From assembly GCF_963678635.1 (NCBI RefSeq), contig NC_087067.1, positions 43,497,829-43,561,828 of the forward strand: a DNA stretch of 64,000 nucleotides, read 5' to 3'. Source of the stretch: Symsagittifera roscoffensis (lineage: Eukaryota; Xenacoelomorpha; Acoela; Convolutidae). Positions within the stretch are counted from its first letter, which is position 1; each line of letters begins with the position of its first letter. Under the pieces are notes generated by a model that saw nothing but the letters and a program-made list of their open reading frames with translations, was not told the DNA's origin and made no database searches. Shown piece by piece: positions 29,093 through 39,922 of the stretch. The translations under genes were made by a program, and so were the position numbers.

Positions 29093-29472
29093 TCGAACGG
29101 ACTTGAAAATGATACCTGCTTAGTCACCATCTAATCTTCAATTTATTCATTTGACTTTGCTCTCTTTATTCAACTTAAAACTCATGTTCATTCAGGATAA
29201 ACTTCCTATTCAGAGTATTTATTCGAAACCAAGCAATAAAGTGATTCAAGCAACTAATTATTCAATTCTAAAACAATTTAATTATTGTTCAAACAACCAA
29301 GTTTTCATTCTAAACCCTCAGCAAATCTCACCATCTAATCTTCAATTTATTCATTTGACTTTGCTCTCAGTTGAAGCAAGAAGTATCTAATGTAGTTGAG
29401 TAGGTAGCAGTGAATCTTCGACCAACGATGCTTTAAAACTTGTTTTCAAAATTTTCAGAAATATATTTTGCC
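29093..29472. repeat. Left arm of a foldback (long inverted repeat)
   Basis: Read in reverse complement, this arm matches 29490-29636 and then, beyond the inserted gypsy element, 36749-36785. The terminal stretch is AACGGACTTGAAAATGATAC and its inverse. The centre near 29480 is itself a hairpin (TTTTGCCCTAC/GTAGGGCAAAA). The arm contains an LTR fragment and a 38-bp direct repeat, described separately. Confidence 0.75.
29165..29330. repeat. Truncated gypsy LTR in the left foldback arm
   Basis: About 166 bp match, in reverse complement, the first half of the LTR at 29637-29966 and stop exactly at the LTR terminus (TCTCA, the inverse of TGAGA). It abuts CCATC, the inverse of the GATGG target site in the right arm. 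A 38-bp host segment (29127-29164) is repeated directly on its other side (29331-29368). Confidence 0.7.
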
Positions 29473-29489
29473 CTACTGTAGGGCAAAAT

Positions 29490-29636
29490 GAAAGGGCAAA
29501 ATGTATGTCTGAAAATTTTGAAAACAAGTTTTAAAGCATCGTTGGTCGAAGATTCACTGCTACCTGCTAAACTACATTAGATACTTCTTGCTTCAACTGA
29601 GAGCAAAGTCAAATGAATAAACTGAAGATTAGATGG
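29490..29636. repeat. Right arm of the foldback, proximal part
   Basis: The inverse of 29331-29472, for example CATCGTTGGTCGAAGATTCA. It ends in GATGG (29632-29636), the target site of the gypsy insertion, and the arm resumes at 36749. Confidence 0.7.
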
Positions 29637-29966
29637 TGAGATTTGCCGGGGGTTTAGAATGAAAACTTGGTTGTTTGACAATAATTAAATTGTTTTAGAA
29701 TTGAATAATTAGTTGCTTGAATCACTTTATTGCTTGGTTTCGATTAAATACTCTGAATAGAAAGTTTATCCTGATTGAACATGAGTTTTAAGTTGAATAA
29801 AGTTTATCTAGCAAACAGTATAGATATCGGAAGAGAATGAACACGCTCTGCGTGGTATTAAGTATAGTTTAGCACAATGACCTCGGTTAGTGTAATTAAC
29901 ATCAATCTGCAGTGAGACTGCAAAAGAACAAGTAAATAACGAGGTACCGAAGGTCGCCTCACGACA
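29637..29966 (-). repeat. 3' LTR of the degenerate gypsy element
   Basis: Begins TGAGATTTGCCG and ends CGCCTCACGACA on the plus strand. It lacks the second copy of TTGGTTTCGAATAAATAC found in the other LTR and carries several point differences. Confidence 0.9.
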
Positions 29967-29980
29967 TTCCCCGCGGGAGA
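29967..29980 (-). promoter_or_regulatory. Polypurine tract candidate
   Basis: In element sense the bases next to the 3' LTR read TCTCCCGCGGGGAA, with a GCGGGGAA run directly abutting TGTCGTG. Its place fits a plus-strand primer. Confidence 0.45.
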
Positions 29981-30162
29981 AAATTTTGAGAGACAACCCA
30001 AAATTAGAGAGATAATAAAAACTGCACCAAAACGAGCAAATGATTGATAGCCCCCCTATCCCACTCAAATGCTGAACAGTTAACCAGAAAAAATCATGAT
30101 AACATGAAAGAATTTGAATGAGTTTAGAAGAGTTTTAGAAGAGTTTTAAGCTTGACACAAAG

Positions 30163-31170
30163 TCAATCCTTTCCAGTAGTATCTTTTGCATGATGGAGAG
30201 GGGGAAAAGTCGTCGTTGAAGGTCCAGGTGGAAAACGATTCCGAATAAGGGGTTTTCGTGGTGAAGACGAGGATACTATCATCGTTTCGGAGGGCAAAGT
30301 TGGGTCCTCCTCAAGTGACTTGACAGAATGCCGCAACGGAGCGCCAAAAAACTGAGTGAGCTTCTTGCTACGATGTGACGTCCGGACTGACTCGGCGTCG
30401 TCAACCACTGGTTGAGCAGGTAGAGAAAGCGACGGGTAGGAGGAGGGCAGTTCTGATGACTCCGAGTGAGAGGGAAGAACCAGACCCTGTGGCGACATCA
30501 TGTCCGGTGAATAGATAGTAATTCCAGATAGAGTAGGATTAACACCAGGAAAATCAGCAAGTTGAGCGGTCGAAGAAGAGGCAGCACAATGTGAAGTCCG
30601 CGGTTGAGGCGAAGTTAACGAACTGTCAAGGTGTGCGGTAGATTCGGTTGGTAACGAGCATGTAGCTGTCGTTGAAGTGTGGGGCTGCGATGTAGAGTTA
30701 GACTGAGGAGCAAATCTGACCGGAGGTGAGTCACACTGAAGCCTCTGACGTTTTACGATAGGAGAAGAATCATTAACCACTTGAAGACCACCGTTGGATC
30801 CAACTGAGCTTTCGCTGTAAGAGTTAACTGTGAGGTCCACCATCGGAGAAGAGAGGGTTGGGTTGTTTGGCCGCTGATCTAGTAGCACCGGCTGAGACCG
30901 TGTAGCGGGCCTTTTAGCAGCATCCCGAGAGGCAGAAGTAGCATTCCAAGCTTGAAGTCGATCACCTAGAGTGTTGGGAGCAACTGAAACGGTAGACCGA
31001 TAATTAGGTTTGAGGCAGATGTGATTTTTCCGGTAAACTTTCCCAGTGTCGGTAACATAAGTATGATCCGTAACACGAACAATCTTAAATTTAGTCAGTT
31101 TATAAAGAGGTTTCCCTGATTGACGATCGATAATTTCCCTAAAGACCTTAACTCGACTAGGATCAGACAT
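30163..31170 (-). CDS. Integrase C-terminal region and Pro/Ser-rich tail
   Basis: A 335-codon open segment. Its first 55 residues (KPLYKLTKFKIVRVTDHTYV; GKVYRKNHICLKP) match the small beta-barrel region that ends gypsy integrases, where the R-N-x-x-L-K-P signature is common. The remaining 280 residues are Ser/Pro/Thr-rich with no recognised domain. It is probably the end of one long pol frame that is interrupted upstream; the segment itself is intact. Confidence 0.6.
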   Translation of the reverse strand: MSDPSRVKVFREIIDRQSGKPLYKLTKFKIVRVTDHTYVTDTGKVYRKNHICLKPNYRSTVSVAPNTLGDRLQAWNATSASRDAAKRPATRSQPVLLDQRPNNPTLSSPMVDLTVNSYSESSVGSNGGLQVVNDSSPIVKRQRLQCDSPPVRFAPQSNSTSQPHTSTTATCSLPTESTAHLDSSLTSPQPRTSHCAASSSTAQLADFPGVNPTLSGITIYSPDMMSPQGLVLPSHSESSELPSSYPSLSLPAQPVVDDAESVRTSHRSKKLTQFFGAPLRHSVKSLEEDPTLPSETMIVSSSSPRKPLIRNRFPPGPSTTTFPPLHHAKDTTGKD

Positions 31171-31186
31171 CAGAAGGTTTTCTAAT

Positions 31187-32990
31187 TTACTTGTTGTCGA
31201 GAGACGACGAGGTTACACAGCTGGTGCACAGCTGGTTACACAGTGGAGCTAAATTGTGCCCCGGAGGTGTAACTATCGCCGGGAAGCGTACAGTGTTGTG
31301 ATTGAGTCCTGACTTAAGGGAATGAGGGAGGTCCGAATGCCGGGTTGCTAACTCCTTGAGGACCTTTTTCCCCCCATCCGGTGGAAGTTTGCGTTTGAAT
31401 TGCAATCAATTATTCGCCGCCCGAGCGAGTTCCGCCAACGGCTTGTAGGGTTCACTATCTGCCACATTTCCGTCCAGCGAGAACAAAGGTTTGAAGCGGG
31501 AAGGAACTGTTGGACTAGTGCTGCCGCGAGGAACAACTTTTGCCCTGTCCCTGCTGTAATCTTGACTGACATTCTAGTCTGGCGTAAGGAGGTTGCGCTC
31601 CAGTCCTTGGGCTGAAGTATCAGATTTAACAACATTATTACGCGCCTCAGACCATTCAGTATTAGATTTACGACCAAAATGCAATTCAAAAGGTGATTTC
31701 TTAAGCACCGAATGATTACTCTTGCGAATGTCCTCAAGTATTTGTTGGATCGAGAGGACATAATCAATACCTCTGCTAGAGCAAAACTCTTGCACCAAGT
31801 TGTTTTTAAAACCTGAGCCGTGATCCGTTCTGATAGAGTGAGGTAGACCATGGATACGAATGTAAGAATCAAGGAATTTAGTAACCTTCTTAGCCCCAGT
31901 AGTTTTAGAAATAAGAACTGAAGGAAACTTAGAGAACCGATCGATTGCTACCAGAAGAAAGATCTTAGCCCCTTTATTATCAAGTATAGGATCAGCAAAA
32001 TCTAGTTATAATTCCTGATTTGGTTCAGACAAAACAAGCAAAGGTTGCGCAGTGTTCAAAATTGACGCGGGTTTAAGATTCTTACCAAACAAGGTGCATT
32101 CGCGGCATTTGTGGCACGTATCAATGATCTGACGGTTCATGAATGGCCACCAGAGGTATTCAGAGGCCGCTATCATGGCCTCTTGTCCCGGGTGAGATCG
32201 GTGAAGACGAGTGAGCACTGCTTGTCGAAGAGGTTCTGGTATGGCCAACTTATTGTCGATAACTACAGTTATTAACCACAGCTGCTTTAGGCCAGAATTG
32301 GGCCATATACGAACCAAGCTTGTTGAATGATATGATGTCCTTATTTATGATAGCTCGTTTCATAGGGCCAAGAAAACGATCCTTCTCCGTCAACTCCGCC
32401 AGAAGGTCTGCATCGAAGAGGCCAGGCAGTCCCACGATTTCCTTCTTTGACGAGGAAAGAAGAGGTTTGCCCCCATTGACAACGAGTACTCCAATCTTTG
32501 CAGCTGTATTGATTTTTCCTGGCTTAGTTAGGCGGCACCGTCGCATCGCCTCCAGTAGCTGGGTGTGACCATCTTTTCGAACTGTAGTCCTGGTGGCAGC
32601 ATAACGGGTTTTAGCAGCCCGTTCACGGGTTCCGTTTCCTTGGCGTATTTCATCCAACTGAGAGATACGGTTCAGTTGACGAGATCGTATTAGTGGCCTT
32701 GGACTGGGTCGGCAAAAATTCGGAGAACTTATCGGAAAAGACTCCACAAATGTCAGTAAATCAGCCTGCTCGGCAGTTGAGTTAAGTATTGTCTGATGGT
32801 CAGGTTGAGTGATAGTAGCGTTCTAGTCGATAGTATTGAGTCCGGTAGTAGTTTGTTTAGCGCCAGGCGGTTGTGTCATGATGAAGAAATTTTGATTTAA
32901 GAATAAAGAAGATGAGATTAGATGACTGTTTTGTAGAGATTCAGGTCGGATACAGTGAATTTTTGAGACACCAACTGGTCTGCGATAATC
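31187..32990 (-). pseudogene. Broken integrase of the degenerate gypsy element
   Basis: Pieces in different frames cover the integrase. The zinc-binding region near 32080-32230 reads RLHRSHPGQEAMIAAS ... CHKCREC. A TAG interrupts the frame just after it (about 32004). Further fragments between 31350 and 31980 carry core-domain sequence such as NHSVLKKSPFELHFGRKS. A D-D-E core cannot be read in one frame. Confidence 0.7.
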
Positions 32991-33007
32991 AATTTGATAC
33001 CAGTTTC

Positions 33008-35077
33008 TCATTGGTTGAATTCGTGGCAAAAAACGCAAACAATCCATTTGCATACTACGATATGATTGGTTGAAACATTGAGTAACACTATCATCGCCTC
33101 TTTTTGCAAAAAACGCAAACAATCCATTTGCATACTACGATATGATTGGTTGAAACATTGAGTAACACTATCATCGCCCCCAACCGGCGAGTGACGTAAA
33201 TAACTAGTACCATTATACCGTGACACAAGTTGAACACCCTCTTGCGGCGGCAAACCGTTTTGATCCCACACCAGAGAGACATTATAAGAGTTAATAAAAG
33301 AGAGGGCCTTATGGAAAGCCTCAATAGATTTACCTACGAAAAGTTCATCATATTTAGAGGGCTCAGGAGCTGGAAACGTAGGATAACGTGATAAATAATC
33401 GACTATCCCCAGCGTGACCCCTGGGACGTGAATAACCTCAAAATCAAAAGGTAACAAGCAATCTGCCCAACGAGCAAGAGGAGACTGATACGATTTATTA
33501 TTATAATTTTCATTCAATGCTGATATGATAGCTTTATGATCGGTCAACACTTGAAAACTTGTACCTAACAGATAAGTACGGAAATGTTCACAGGCCCAAA
33601 CGATTGCCAATAACTCCAATTCAATTATACTATATTTAACCTCCGCATTGTTAAGGAAACGCAAGGCAAAAGCAGTTGGGGCCCAAACTCCAGGTGGTTC
33701 AACTTCTTGTTCGAGGCAAGCTCCTAAACCATTTTGACTAGCATCGCATTTGACCATCGAACCTTTTGATGAATCAAAGTGATAAAGACTCGGGATTTTC
33801 GCAATCATAATGATTATGTCGTTAAAGGCCGTATTCTTTTCCTCTCCCCACAAGAACGACTGTTTTTTACAGGCTTTTAAGGATGCCCGGAAATGAACAG
33901 TATGGGTATACAAATCAGGAATAAACCTTTGCAAATGGTTTAACGTGCCCATAAAAGAACGAAGTTGCTTTAATGTTCTCGGTGGTTTGAGTGCTTGTAT
34001 GGGGCTTCGATCTTTGAAAATTTAGGAGAATAGCCGTCCTCACTAATGTCATATCCAAGCCAACTAGTTGGTTAACAGAGAATTCCCACTTACTCAGTTT
34101 GAGAGCCCATTCTTCCTCATCAAGTCTATGCATGGCCTTTTCGACCAGTTCGTTATGGTCTTGGACATCTCATTTAGTGACTATCAGAATGTCGTCAAGG
34201 TAACAAATAACACCTTCTAGTCCTTGTAAGGTACAATCCATTGTCTTCTGGAATTCGGTAGGCATATCAGTCAGCCCATAAAATCCGGTCTTGAATCGGT
34301 ACGTTCCCGTCGCCTCGCCACACAATTGAATTTACAGTGACTGCTAGTGAGCGATGACAATGGCAATTGACTAAACGCATACTTCGAATCCAAGGACGTG
34401 AACCAAACCTTTCCAGGAACGTTTCTAGTTTTGATTTGTGCCGCGGAATCAATGAGTTCATGAATGTTCGGCATCTGGTACTTGTTTTTCCAGATCTGAG
34501 CATTCATCGGCTTAGCATTAGGGGCCAGTTTAATAGAGCCATCTTTCTTTGCAGTTAGCACAATCGGTGCTATGAAGAAATCAGTCGTACACTTGTCCAA
34601 CTTTTCAATATGTCCTTGCTCCACCAGAAGTTTTAATTCGTTCGCGACCCTATCCTGAATATGAATCGGAACTTTACGTCCTTTAATTTGACGTGGCACC
34701 AATGGGAACTTGAAGTTAGTATATACTTTATGATGTTTAGATCGGCCCAAACGACTGAACACATGGGCATATTTCTTTGCAAAGAAGGAACTCCAGTATT
34801 CTGATATCGGATCCGACGAATTATACTCCAGCGACTGAACTGATTCAGCTTTCAACTGTGTAGGAACAACACCCAGTTGCTCCTGCAAGTCCAAACCAAG
34901 GAGATTACGAGCTCTGCTCTCCGAAATGAGGAACTGAGCGTTATCCACCCTCCAGCCACTAGAAGAAATTGGGATTTGGATCGACCCAAGTAGACCAATG
35001 GGCTGCTTATTATAGTCCACATACAAGGTATCAACAGGGTAACGTCCGATATCGCGAAACTCAATTGACGGATTTCG
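33008..35077 (-). pseudogene. Broken RT and RNase H of the degenerate gypsy element
   Basis: The segment 35077-34271 continues the gag frame after a TAA and holds the RT palm start (PIVLTAKKDGSIKLAPNAK; VWFTSLDSKYAFSQLPLS). A frameshift near 34335 moves the RT to another frame, where YLDD is readable near 34195. A TGA follows three codons after DDILIV. From 33952 to 33008 RNase H is readable (MVKCDASQNGLGACLEQE; FQVLTDHKAIISAL). A tandem duplication disrupts its end. Confidence 0.8.
33026..33179. repeat. 80-bp tandem duplication inside pol
   Basis: Two adjacent copies of an 80-bp unit start with GCAAAAAACGCAAACAATCC at 33026 and 33106. The period is not a multiple of three, so the second copy shifts the pol frame. 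Confidence 0.85.
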
Positions 35078-36400
35078 TTAAAGAAGTAAATCACAGGTGC
35101 GTTTCTTCAGAAACGATACTGCGCTTCCTGTGTCTACAGTCGAATAGAAAAAACTACGACCTGAACGCAACTGGATAGTGAGGCTCCTAGATTTCCCTCC
35201 GCCTGACTTGAGGGTTTCTATACTATTAATCATCACAGCGGATTCCAGCTGTAACACCCCATATTCTGGCTCACTATCTTGTTCGACATCTATAAAATTA
35301 CAATCCATAGATCGGCCCGAAGCGTCCTCATTTTCCTGAACCAGATTTACACGTCGTTTCGACGAGTTGCAACATTTCGCGAAGTGACCACGTTTCCGAC
35401 AATGATTACATGTTTTTTCCCGAGCTGGGAAAGATTTTCGGTGATCCGTACAAGAAGGATTACCACAAAAGTAACATGACTTATTTGTTTGATTGTTCTG
35501 TGACGTTTGTCGATTACTTTGGTTTTGAGGATAATTCCGTTTCCCTCTAGATGATTGAATGGAGAAAGTAGGTTCTTGTTTAACCTTGATACCATTTGAA
35601 TGTTGATTATGAGGAAGTAGTTTTTGGAATTGAGCAAATGTTTTTGCCCCTTTTTCGAACTCAAGTGCGAGCTTGAAGGTGCCATCTAGATCGGCCTTAG
35701 CCTTGATAAGTTGTTGTTGAACATCTATATCTCGAATTCGTCCAATAAAGAGGTCTTTTAAAGTCTCCCTTTCTTGATCATGAGGCCAATTACACAGAGC
35801 CACTTGGGCGCTCAGACGAGCGTAAAATGACGAGAAAGTGTCATTTTCAAGCATGAAAACCGTGTTATACAGTTTGATACATTCCACCGTATATTCCCGT
35901 TCAATCTTGAATAACGTTTCACAGCCATTATGAAATTCACGAAAAGGGATATTACTGATGCCCGTGTGAAGAAATGAGTCAGCGAATCCTCTCCTGCCTT
36001 CGTTCCCCAGAGCGAAGAACAAGCGAGACTTCATACGGGCTTCAGCTTCGTGATAAAACCAATTCTGACTGATCCGAGGGCCTTTTCTCCTCCTCTCGAT
36101 GTTTAACTCGTTAATTCTTCGAATCGCCGCTTGATCCCGATGTCTTCGGGCTTCCGCCGCTCCAGTGTTCTCGCCATCAGCAATTGACTCAGGTCTTGGC
36201 GGAGGTTTATCAACAACCTCAGAGGGTTCGGTTAAAAGATCGTGAGGATTGATATTATCCTTCAGACCAGCGGCCAAGAAAAATTGACCAATCCAAGATT
36301 CCCACAGGAATGGCGGGTTAATGGAGGCTTTCGCCCAGAAAGGGGGAATGCCTAACAGGTCAGTCCTGTCTTCGTTCACAGGAACTGCTGGCTGCGCCAT
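35078..36400 (-). CDS. gag: Gag-protease of the degenerate gypsy element
   Basis: ATG at 36400 uses the last base of the 5' LTR as its A and the first two bases of the primer-binding site as its TG. Product: MAQPAVPVNEDRTDLLGIPP, then an Arg/Glu-rich region, a capsid-like region (EFHNGCETLFKIEREYTVEC), a non-canonical Cys-rich motif (CYFCGNPSCTDHRKS) and a CCHC knuckle (CNHCRKRGHFAKCC). The aspartic protease motif VDTGSAVSF lies near the end. The frame stops at TAA 35078, but the same frame resumes directly with protease-RT linker sequence. The original reading was therefore probably one gag-pro-pol frame and the TAA a later mutation. Confidence 0.8.
   Translation of the reverse strand: MAQPAVPVNEDRTDLLGIPPFWAKASINPPFLWESWIGQFFLAAGLKDNINPHDLLTEPSEVVDKPPPRPESIADGENTGAAEARRHRDQAAIRRINELNIERRRKGPRISQNWFYHEAEARMKSRLFFALGNEGRRGFADSFLHTGISNIPFREFHNGCETLFKIEREYTVECIKLYNTVFMLENDTFSSFYARLSAQVALCNWPHDQERETLKDLFIGRIRDIDVQQQLIKAKADLDGTFKLALEFEKGAKTFAQFQKLLPHNQHSNGIKVKQEPTFSIQSSRGKRNYPQNQSNRQTSQNNQTNKSCYFCGNPSCTDHRKSFPAREKTCNHCRKRGHFAKCCNSSKRRVNLVQENEDASGRSMDCNFIDVEQDSEPEYGVLQLESAVMINSIETLKSGGGKSRSLTIQLRSGRSFFYSTVDTGSAVSFLKKRTCDLLL
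36382..36399 (-). promoter_or_regulatory. Primer-binding site of the degenerate gypsy element
   Basis: In element sense TGGCGCAGCCAGCAGTTC starts at the first base after the 5' LTR. TGGCGC is a frequent start of retroelement primer sites. It overlaps the gag start codon. Confidence 0.65.
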
Positions 36401-36748
36401 GAGATTTGCCGAGGGTTTAGAATGAAAACTTGGTTGTTTGAACAATGAGTAAATTGTTTTAGAGTTGAATAATTAGTTGCTTAAATCACTTTTTTGCTTG
36501 GTTTCGAATAAATACTTGGTTTCGAATAAATACTCTGAAAATGAAGTTTATCCTGAATGAACATGAGTTTTAAGTTGAATAAAGTTTATCTAGCAAACAG
36601 TATAGATATAGGAAGAGAATGAACACGCTCTGCGTGGTATTCAGTATAGTTTAGCACAATGACCTCGGTTAGTATAATTAACTTCAATCTGCAGTGAGAC
36701 TGCAAAAGAACAAGTAAATAACGTGGTACCGAAGGTCGCCTCACGACA
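36400..36748 (-). repeat. 5' LTR of the degenerate gypsy element
   Basis: 349 bp with the same termini as 29637-29966. It contains an extra 18-bp unit, TTGGTTTCGAATAAATAC, in tandem near 36500. It is followed by GATGG (36749-36753) and the remainder of the right foldback arm. Confidence 0.9.
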
Positions 36749-36785
36749 GATGGTGACTAAGCAGGTATCATTTTCAAGTCCGTTG

Positions 36786-37559
36786 TAGAAAAAAACTTTT
36801 CATTAATCTTAAGATTCTTAAGATTCTTAAATTGAGCTATGATGCGTTGATATTCTGGAAAGAATTTTAAGCGCTGATGAGACAGCTAGATTCTCTTTTT
36901 CTTAATACAAAAGTTGATTGGTTGAACTTCATCATAATGCGTACTCGCTGCCAGAAGTTGAGGCAACAATTTTGAGCTCAGAAAAGGTCCAAAACTTTAA
37001 CTTGTAGCTTAAGCTGAATCACAACAGCCATTTTCAACAAAAAAGCTAAATTGCTGGTCACGTCCATTGTATATACATGAAGCTTACATTAACCTAGCTT
37101 AGCTCTTAACTTGTTTCAGTAGTGCTCTGATTTCAAATATGTAATGTGCTATGGTAAAAAAAACGAGTTTTATTACCTAAAAATCCAACAAGTCTGCTCG
37201 TATTAGTGAAAAGCCCTTAAATTCTCCTTTTCACAATCAAAAAAAATTTATCGAAAATAATTAAACAAATGCTCGAGAAATAAATGAAGCGTTAATTTTT
37301 CTATTTTTCTTTCTTATTTTTTTTTTATTTTTCTTTCTTATTTCTCAATTTTCCATTTTTCTTTCTTATTTCTTATTATTTTTAACACCCCACACGCTAT
37401 GTGAAGTACAAAGTGATTTTTTTCTATCTGATAACGACATACTCAGATCACAAAAACACTCATGCAATTTTGGATTGATCTAATTTGCTTCTTACGCTTC
37501 AAAGCAAAGACGAAATACATCCCACGTTAATTAGCCCAAATTTGCAACTTTCATACACT
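36786..37559. other. Intergenic, nothing recognised
   Basis: AT-rich, with a TTTTTCTTTCTTATT-type low-complexity run near 37300-37380. No gene is seen. Confidence 0.45.
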
Positions 37560-39850
37560 CATAACTTTGTAAACGTAATAGCAGATGAAGAATCTTTTTA
37601 GAATTGAACTCAGGTCACCAATGGTAAAAAGTTCATCGAATTGATTGGTTGCAAAAATTGAAATTTGCCTGAAGAAAAAAACCACGCGCAGCACAAATAA
37701 TCTGTCGCTTTCTTCGATGTCGCATCAAAAAATCATACTTAACAAGACTGCTCGTATCAAGACAAAGTTCTGAATGTTCCGACTGCCTTTTAAGGTCTAT
37801 GGAGCAGTAAAAACATGAAAAAATTAAACGTAATGAAATAAAATGAATAAATATATTGAAAATTTGAGAAATTTTGAGAAAATTATCCACACAAACGTCA
37901 CATAAAGAACGAAGTGATAAATTTCGCGCCCATTAACAAATCAATTAAGGCAAATAAGCTTACTTCAACCAATTTGAAACAATTTCTAAGACGGATTAAA
38001 TCTCCGCATACACGCTAATAGCGCAAAAAATATCGCTCGTGAATTGTCTCTAATTGGCTAAAATTGCCATCTTTAAACCCCCTTGGCTTCTCGAAAAATG
38101 CAGATGACGTTTTGTTTACAATTGAACTCAGTTTACAATTTAAAAAAAAGTTCATCGAAATGATTGGTTGCAAAAGTTGAAACTTGAAGAAAAAAACCAC
38201 ACAGAGCACAAATAATCTGTCGCTTTCTTTGAACGTCCGATCATAATAGCATACTTAACAAGATTGCTCGTATCAAGACAAAGTTCTGAATGTTCCGACT
38301 GCCTTTTAAGGTCTATGGAGCAGTAAAAACATGAAAAAATTAAACGTAATGAAATAAAATGAAGAAAGAAAAAATAAAAGTTTGAGATTTTTTGCGTAAA
38401 ATATCCCCTCAAACTTTATATTAAGTACGAAGTGATAAATTTCGCTCCTAATAACAAATCCATTATGGAAAATAAGCTTCCTCCAATTAAAAAGAAACAA
38501 TTTCTAAGATGGATCAAATTTCCGCATACGCGTTAATAGCGCGAAATATATCGCGCGTTAATTGTCCCAAATTGGCTAAAATTGCAACATTCTAGCCCCA
38601 AAAACTTCACAATAAAATGATCACAGGTGACAATTTTTTTATTTCAATTTTAAGCTCAAGACAACAATAAATTTCGAATGGTACGAAATTTCCGTCAAAA
38701 ATAGCTAGTTAAAAAGCCGCATTTTGTCTGAAAAAAAAACAACCCCGAGCATATATATTCCGTTACTTTCGTTATGAACGTCGGAACAATTAAAAAAATT
38801 TGGTGTTTTCGAGCCTCATGGACCAAATTAAATTGGTCTGGCCCATGCAATTTCAATACGGATTGTTGTTGGAGCTGTGAAAAATCGTGAATCTTCAAAA
38901 CTTTACAAAATGTAGAATTTGTTGACTTTGGTAACATTTGTAACAACTAAATTTAAAATCATAGATAATATATGCATCGAAAAAGCATATAGCAGATGAA
39001 ATAATTTTTACATTTGAGCTCAAGTCATCACTGGTTTCAGATGATATATTAAAAAAATCATCGAAAAAATTAAACTTGTCTAAAGAAAAAAACCACGCAG
39101 AGCACAAAAATTCTAATTTGTCTAAAGAAAAAAACCACGCAGAGCACAAAAATTCTATGGCATTTTTCGATTGTAGGATCAAAAAAGCATGCTCAACAAG
39201 ACTGATTTTTTTAGGGCGAAGTGAATGTTCCGATTGCCTTTTAAGGTCTATGGCGCAGAAATAACAAGAAAATTTGAAGTGATAAATTTCGCTTCTGTAA
39301 CAAGTAATTACAGAAAATGAAAACAGGAGGAATAGTTTTTCAATTTATGGCAAATAAGATTCCTTCAACCAATTTGAAACTATTTCTAAGACGGATTAAA
39401 TCTCCGCTTACTCGTTAAAAGCGCAAAATATATGCGCGTTAATTGTCCCAAATTGGCTCAAATTGCAATCTTTAAACCCCCATAGTTTCACGAAAATAGA
39501 AAACAGGTGGAATAGCTTTTCAATTAGAAGCTCAAAACAACATTGCTTTTGAATGATTTAAAATTTTTGTCGAAAATGGCTAGTTAAAAAGCCGAAGTTT
39601 GTCTGAAGAAAAAACCACCTTAAATTTTCCGTTCTTTTCGTTACGAAAGTCGGAACAATAAGAGTATTTGGTATTTTCAAGCCTCATGGACCAAATTAAC
39701 TCGGTCTGGATCGTGCAGGCTCAAAACGGATTGTTGTGGGAGCTATGACAAAATCGTGAAACTTCAAAATTAAACAAAATGTAGAATTTGTTGACCTCTG
39801 TAACAATTGTAACTAAAATTAAAATCATTTAAAAAATTATGTATCAGAAA
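37560..39850. repeat. Tandem array with a unit of about 870 bp
   Basis: Two near-consecutive units (about 38110-38980 and 38980-39850) and a partial one (about 37560-38105) share ordered landmarks. These are GAACTCAG/GAGCTCAA, AAAAAACCACGCAGAGCACA, TGTTCCGACTGCCTTTTAAG, AATTTCGCTCCTAA, TAGCGCGAAATATATCGCGC, GTCGGAACAAT and GCCTCATGGACCAAATTAA. A 43-bp subunit is itself duplicated near 39078-39160. The same landmarks occur at 60180-60790 and 63090-63490, so the family is also dispersed. No coding capacity or termini were recognised. Confidence 0.7.
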
Positions 39851-39922
39851 AATACTGAATTTGAAATTATTGATAAATTGTTAGAAGAAAACAAACAGGT
39901 ATCTAACTAGCAAATAAATTAT

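Larger units (their letters stand above)
29637..36748 (-). mobile_element. Degenerate Ty3/gypsy element, 7.1 kb
   Basis: Two LTRs of 330 and 349 bp with TG/CA ends bound the element, and GATGG is duplicated at 29632-29636 and 36749-36753. Coding is on the minus strand in the order gag-protease-RT-RNase H-integrase. The frame is broken by stops, frameshifts and an 80-bp tandem duplication, and the LTRs differ by substitutions and an 18-bp duplication. This copy is older than the other two LTR elements and is probably not autonomous. Confidence 0.92.

Noticed and set aside
29808-30068. 86-codon minus-strand frame
   Set aside because: It spans the gypsy 3' LTR and adjoining internal sequence and is not conserved in the other LTR.
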